The position numbers were made by a program, and so were the translations under genes. DNA of 64,000 bases from an uncultured Porphyromonadaceae bacterium (GTDB taxonomy: Bacteria; Bacteroidota; Bacteroidia; Bacteroidales; Muribaculaceae), in NCBI GenBank assembly GCA_900541865.1, contig UQLO01000001.1, positions 1-64,000 of the forward strand, in the 5' to 3' direction. Below, in pieces: positions 62,459 to 64,000 of this stretch. Position 1 is the stretch's first letter; each line of letters opens with the position of its first letter. The notes below the pieces were generated by a model. It was not told the DNA's origin. It was given only the letters and a program-made list of their open reading frames with translations, and did not search any database.

Positions 62459-63448
62459 TTACTGCAGGGTGAAGTTTCTGGAAGTGAGGCGGAAGTTGTC
62501 GGCAAAAAGCTCCACGGTGTAGTCGCCTGCGATGAGCGGCGTGTTGACGTCGTAGTATATCTTCAGGTCGGGGATTTCCTCTCCGGTATACTCGATTGTT
62601 TTCTGCGCCGTGCAGGCCACGTTGCCGCCTTCGAAGCTGAAGGAGCCGCCACCCTCGAGGAGCTGCCCGGAGGGGCTCACGATGCGGCAGTAGATGGTCT
62701 TTTCGCCCACGGGCGTGGAGTTGTTCTGCGGAATGGTGAAGGTAACTACCAACTGCTTGGCTTTGCTGACCTTGCGCTCGTTCTTGCCCTTCTTGTTGAG
62801 GGCGCCCAGAGTGAGACCGGTAACGTTGAGGCGCTCGGCCAGGGTCATGCGCTCGGAGAGCACCTCGTTCTGGCGAGTTGTTTGGGTCACCTGATGGTTG
62901 AGGCGCTCGTTCTGCTCGCGCATCTGCTGGTTTTCGCTGCGCAGAGCCTGGTTTTCCTGGTTGAGACGGTCGATTTCCTCTACGTAGTGGCGCAGGAGGT
63001 TGCGCAGGGTGGTGATTTCGTCGCGCAGACGGGATATTTCGGCTGCGCTGCGGTTCTGGCTGTCGCGCAGCTCCTGCTGCAGGCGTTCGACCTGCACGCG
63101 GGCGGCTTCATATTTGTCGTTGAGCTCGCGGCGAACGGAGTCATCCATAACCAACTGGCGCTGGTTCTCGAAAGCCTGAAACTCATCGTTGAGGTCGGAG
63201 TACTCGCGCTCGAGGTCGCGCTGGGCCATGTCGATGAGCAGCTGCTGCTCGCGCTGCTCGGCGGCGGTGCCTCGGCGCATGGTGTACACGCCGAAGCCCA
63301 CGAGCAATGCGGCTACCACGCCAAGCACTATAGCCACTATGATAATGGATTTGCGGCTCACACTGACCTTGGGTTCGGGTTGCGAGGGGCCGGTGGGGCT
63401 GACACGGCGTGTTTCGGTAGAGCGGGGGGTATTATTCTGGTCTGCCAT
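62459..63448 (-). CDS. Single-pass membrane protein with long coiled coil (unknown function)
   Basis: 329 residues. A Pro/Ser-rich cytoplasmic N-terminus (1-32), one membrane helix (about 35-56), a coiled coil of about 140 residues (about 62-205; RLNQENQALRSENQQMREQN), and a C-terminal beta domain (about 225-329) ending LFADNFRLTSRNFTLQ. I recognise no named family. The pattern is reminiscent of conserved Bacteroidales envelope proteins. It has its own promoter at 63472-63502. Confidence 0.75.
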   Translation of the reverse strand: MADQNNTPRSTETRRVSPTGPSQPEPKVSVSRKSIIIVAIVLGVVAALLVGFGVYTMRRGTAAEQREQQLLIDMAQRDLEREYSDLNDEFQAFENQRQLVMDDSVRRELNDKYEAARVQVERLQQELRDSQNRSAAEISRLRDEITTLRNLLRHYVEEIDRLNQENQALRSENQQMREQNERLNHQVTQTTRQNEVLSERMTLAERLNVTGLTLGALNKKGKNERKVSKAKQLVVTFTIPQNNSTPVGEKTIYCRIVSPSGQLLEGGGSFSFEGGNVACTAQKTIEYTGEEIPDLKIYYDVNTPLIAGDYTVELFADNFRLTSRNFTLQ

Positions 63449-63471
63449 AAGCGTATTTTCAAATTATGCCA

Positions 63472-63502
63472 CAAAGATACGCAATCCCCGCCAATCGGCA
63501 AA
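63472..63502 (-). promoter_or_regulatory. Promoter of the coiled-coil membrane protein gene
   Basis: On the minus strand TTTG (63502-63499), a 19-base spacer, then TATCTTTG (63479-63472), 23 bases before the ATG. Confidence 0.8.
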
Positions 63503-63506
63503 ATTT

Positions 63507-63977
63507 TCAAGTACGGAAGGTGGCGCTCGGGGTGGTGCCGTAGCGCAGACGGTACATCAGAGCCGTCAGGTCGATGATGGGGAGGGGTCGGTTCGAAAGC
63601 GGCGTGCCGGCGATGCGCACGGCGATGATGCCGCGCAGGGCGCCGACGGCGATGCCGAGCATCATCATCATCAGATGGCCGCCGACAACGACGTCCTCTC
63701 CGTTGACCTCGACGTGGCACCGAAGGTCCTGTATTTCGAAGGTGGCGAACGAAGAGCACGTCAGCAGGCGCTCGCGCATCACTTTGCCCTGCACGATATA
63801 CGAAGCTGTAACCACCAGACTCACTGTCGATTTATCCAAATCGGGGACTACCCGCACGGTCATATCGACCTGCACCGGTTTGCCATACGCCTTCAGCGAC
63901 GCCCTGCGGTTTACCACGCTGGCGCCTTCAACTTCTCCTATGCTCTGGAGAGTGATTTTGAATTCGGACTCTTCCAT
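63507..63977 (-). CDS. Conserved protein, possibly SecB-like fold
   Basis: 156 residues, no signal peptide. Strand pattern EFKITLQSIGEVEG, VQVDMTVRVVPDLDKSTVSLVVTASYIV and LTCSSFATFEIQ, then helix MLGIAVGALRGIIAVRIAGTP and PLPIIDLTALM, resembles SecB-like chaperone folds (a four-stranded sheet followed by a long helix and a short Pro-containing tail). The match is by eye and weak. It ends 58 bases before the next gene's start, with that gene's promoter overlapping the region. It appears complete. Confidence 0.6.
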   Translation of the reverse strand: MEESEFKITLQSIGEVEGASVVNRRASLKAYGKPVQVDMTVRVVPDLDKSTVSLVVTASYIVQGKVMRERLLTCSSFATFEIQDLRCHVEVNGEDVVVGGHLMMMMLGIAVGALRGIIAVRIAGTPLSNRPLPIIDLTALMYRLRYGTTPSATFRT

Positions 63978-64000
63978 AGAATCACAACGTATGGCCGTGC

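Noticed and set aside
62426..63577. 383-codon plus-strand frame over the coiled-coil gene
   Set aside because: Leu/Val/Ala-rich shadow spanning two minus-strand genes and a promoter.

Overview
This 64 kb window reads as chromosomal DNA of a fairly GC-rich member of the Bacteroidales (gut Bacteroidia; Muribaculaceae-like is my guess, the family is not proven). The reasons are: promoters of the Bacteroidetes type (TTG, 19-20 bases, TAnnTTTG) in front of many genes; the order porG-like / uppS / bamA / ompH / ompH; a GT3-type glycogen synthase next to a Thermotoga-type glucan phosphorylase; a T9SS-type C-terminal sorting domain; and many Bacteroidales families (DUF6242, DUF6089, DUF3332, DcaP-like and Porin_10 porins, HU-CCDC81/SPOR). 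No rRNA, tRNA, CRISPR, prophage or intact insertion sequence was seen.

Layout. 1-607 is a gene-free island of nested inverted repeats and short hairpins. 608-5108: rmuC, a WYL regulator divergent from rtcB, and a sugar O-acetyltransferase. 5153-9686: a phosphate permease with a PhoU-like tail, divergent from a response regulator/kinase pair. 9792-15144: a PAP2 phosphatase and the glycogen genes glgA and glgP. 15145-15683: a second hairpin island sharing modules, in the same order, with the first. 15684-18212: nucleoside phosphorylase, dprA, thioesterase. 18278-23661: the outer-membrane biogenesis cluster. 23682-31902: a DUF6242 lipoprotein and two minus-strand groups, nitroreductase/DUF2520/kdsC/maf and pyrE/SRPBCC/Rieske-like lipoprotein/SGNH/MBOAT. 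31978-39390: HU-SPOR protein, tpx, a LolA/thioredoxin-like protein, a second response regulator/kinase pair and a LytT/LytS pair.

39599-43179: a beta-barrel protein, a DJ-1 family protein, apbE, recR and a GNAT acetyltransferase. 43279-47118 encodes one large secreted pectin methylesterase-pectate lyase. 47245-47459 is a small ORF plus terminator in front of a DcaP-like porin, followed by a glutaminase-fold protein lacking the catalytic serine. 50050-56080: beta-barrel protein, LysM/periplasmic-binding fusion, YhcG-type nuclease, Porin_10 protein and a type II toxin-antitoxin pair. 56155-63977: DUF3332 lipoprotein, then a minus-strand run with a SecB-like protein, a coiled-coil membrane protein, mgtC, a Kef-type antiporter, purM and an MltF-like transglycosylase.

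Most of the window is housekeeping and envelope biology. The least explained signals are the two modular hairpin islands (arms conserved, loops variable, one compensatory base-pair change), the small ORF/terminator leader at 47245-47459, the apparent glutaminase pseudoenzyme, and a possible small RNA at 37290-37355.
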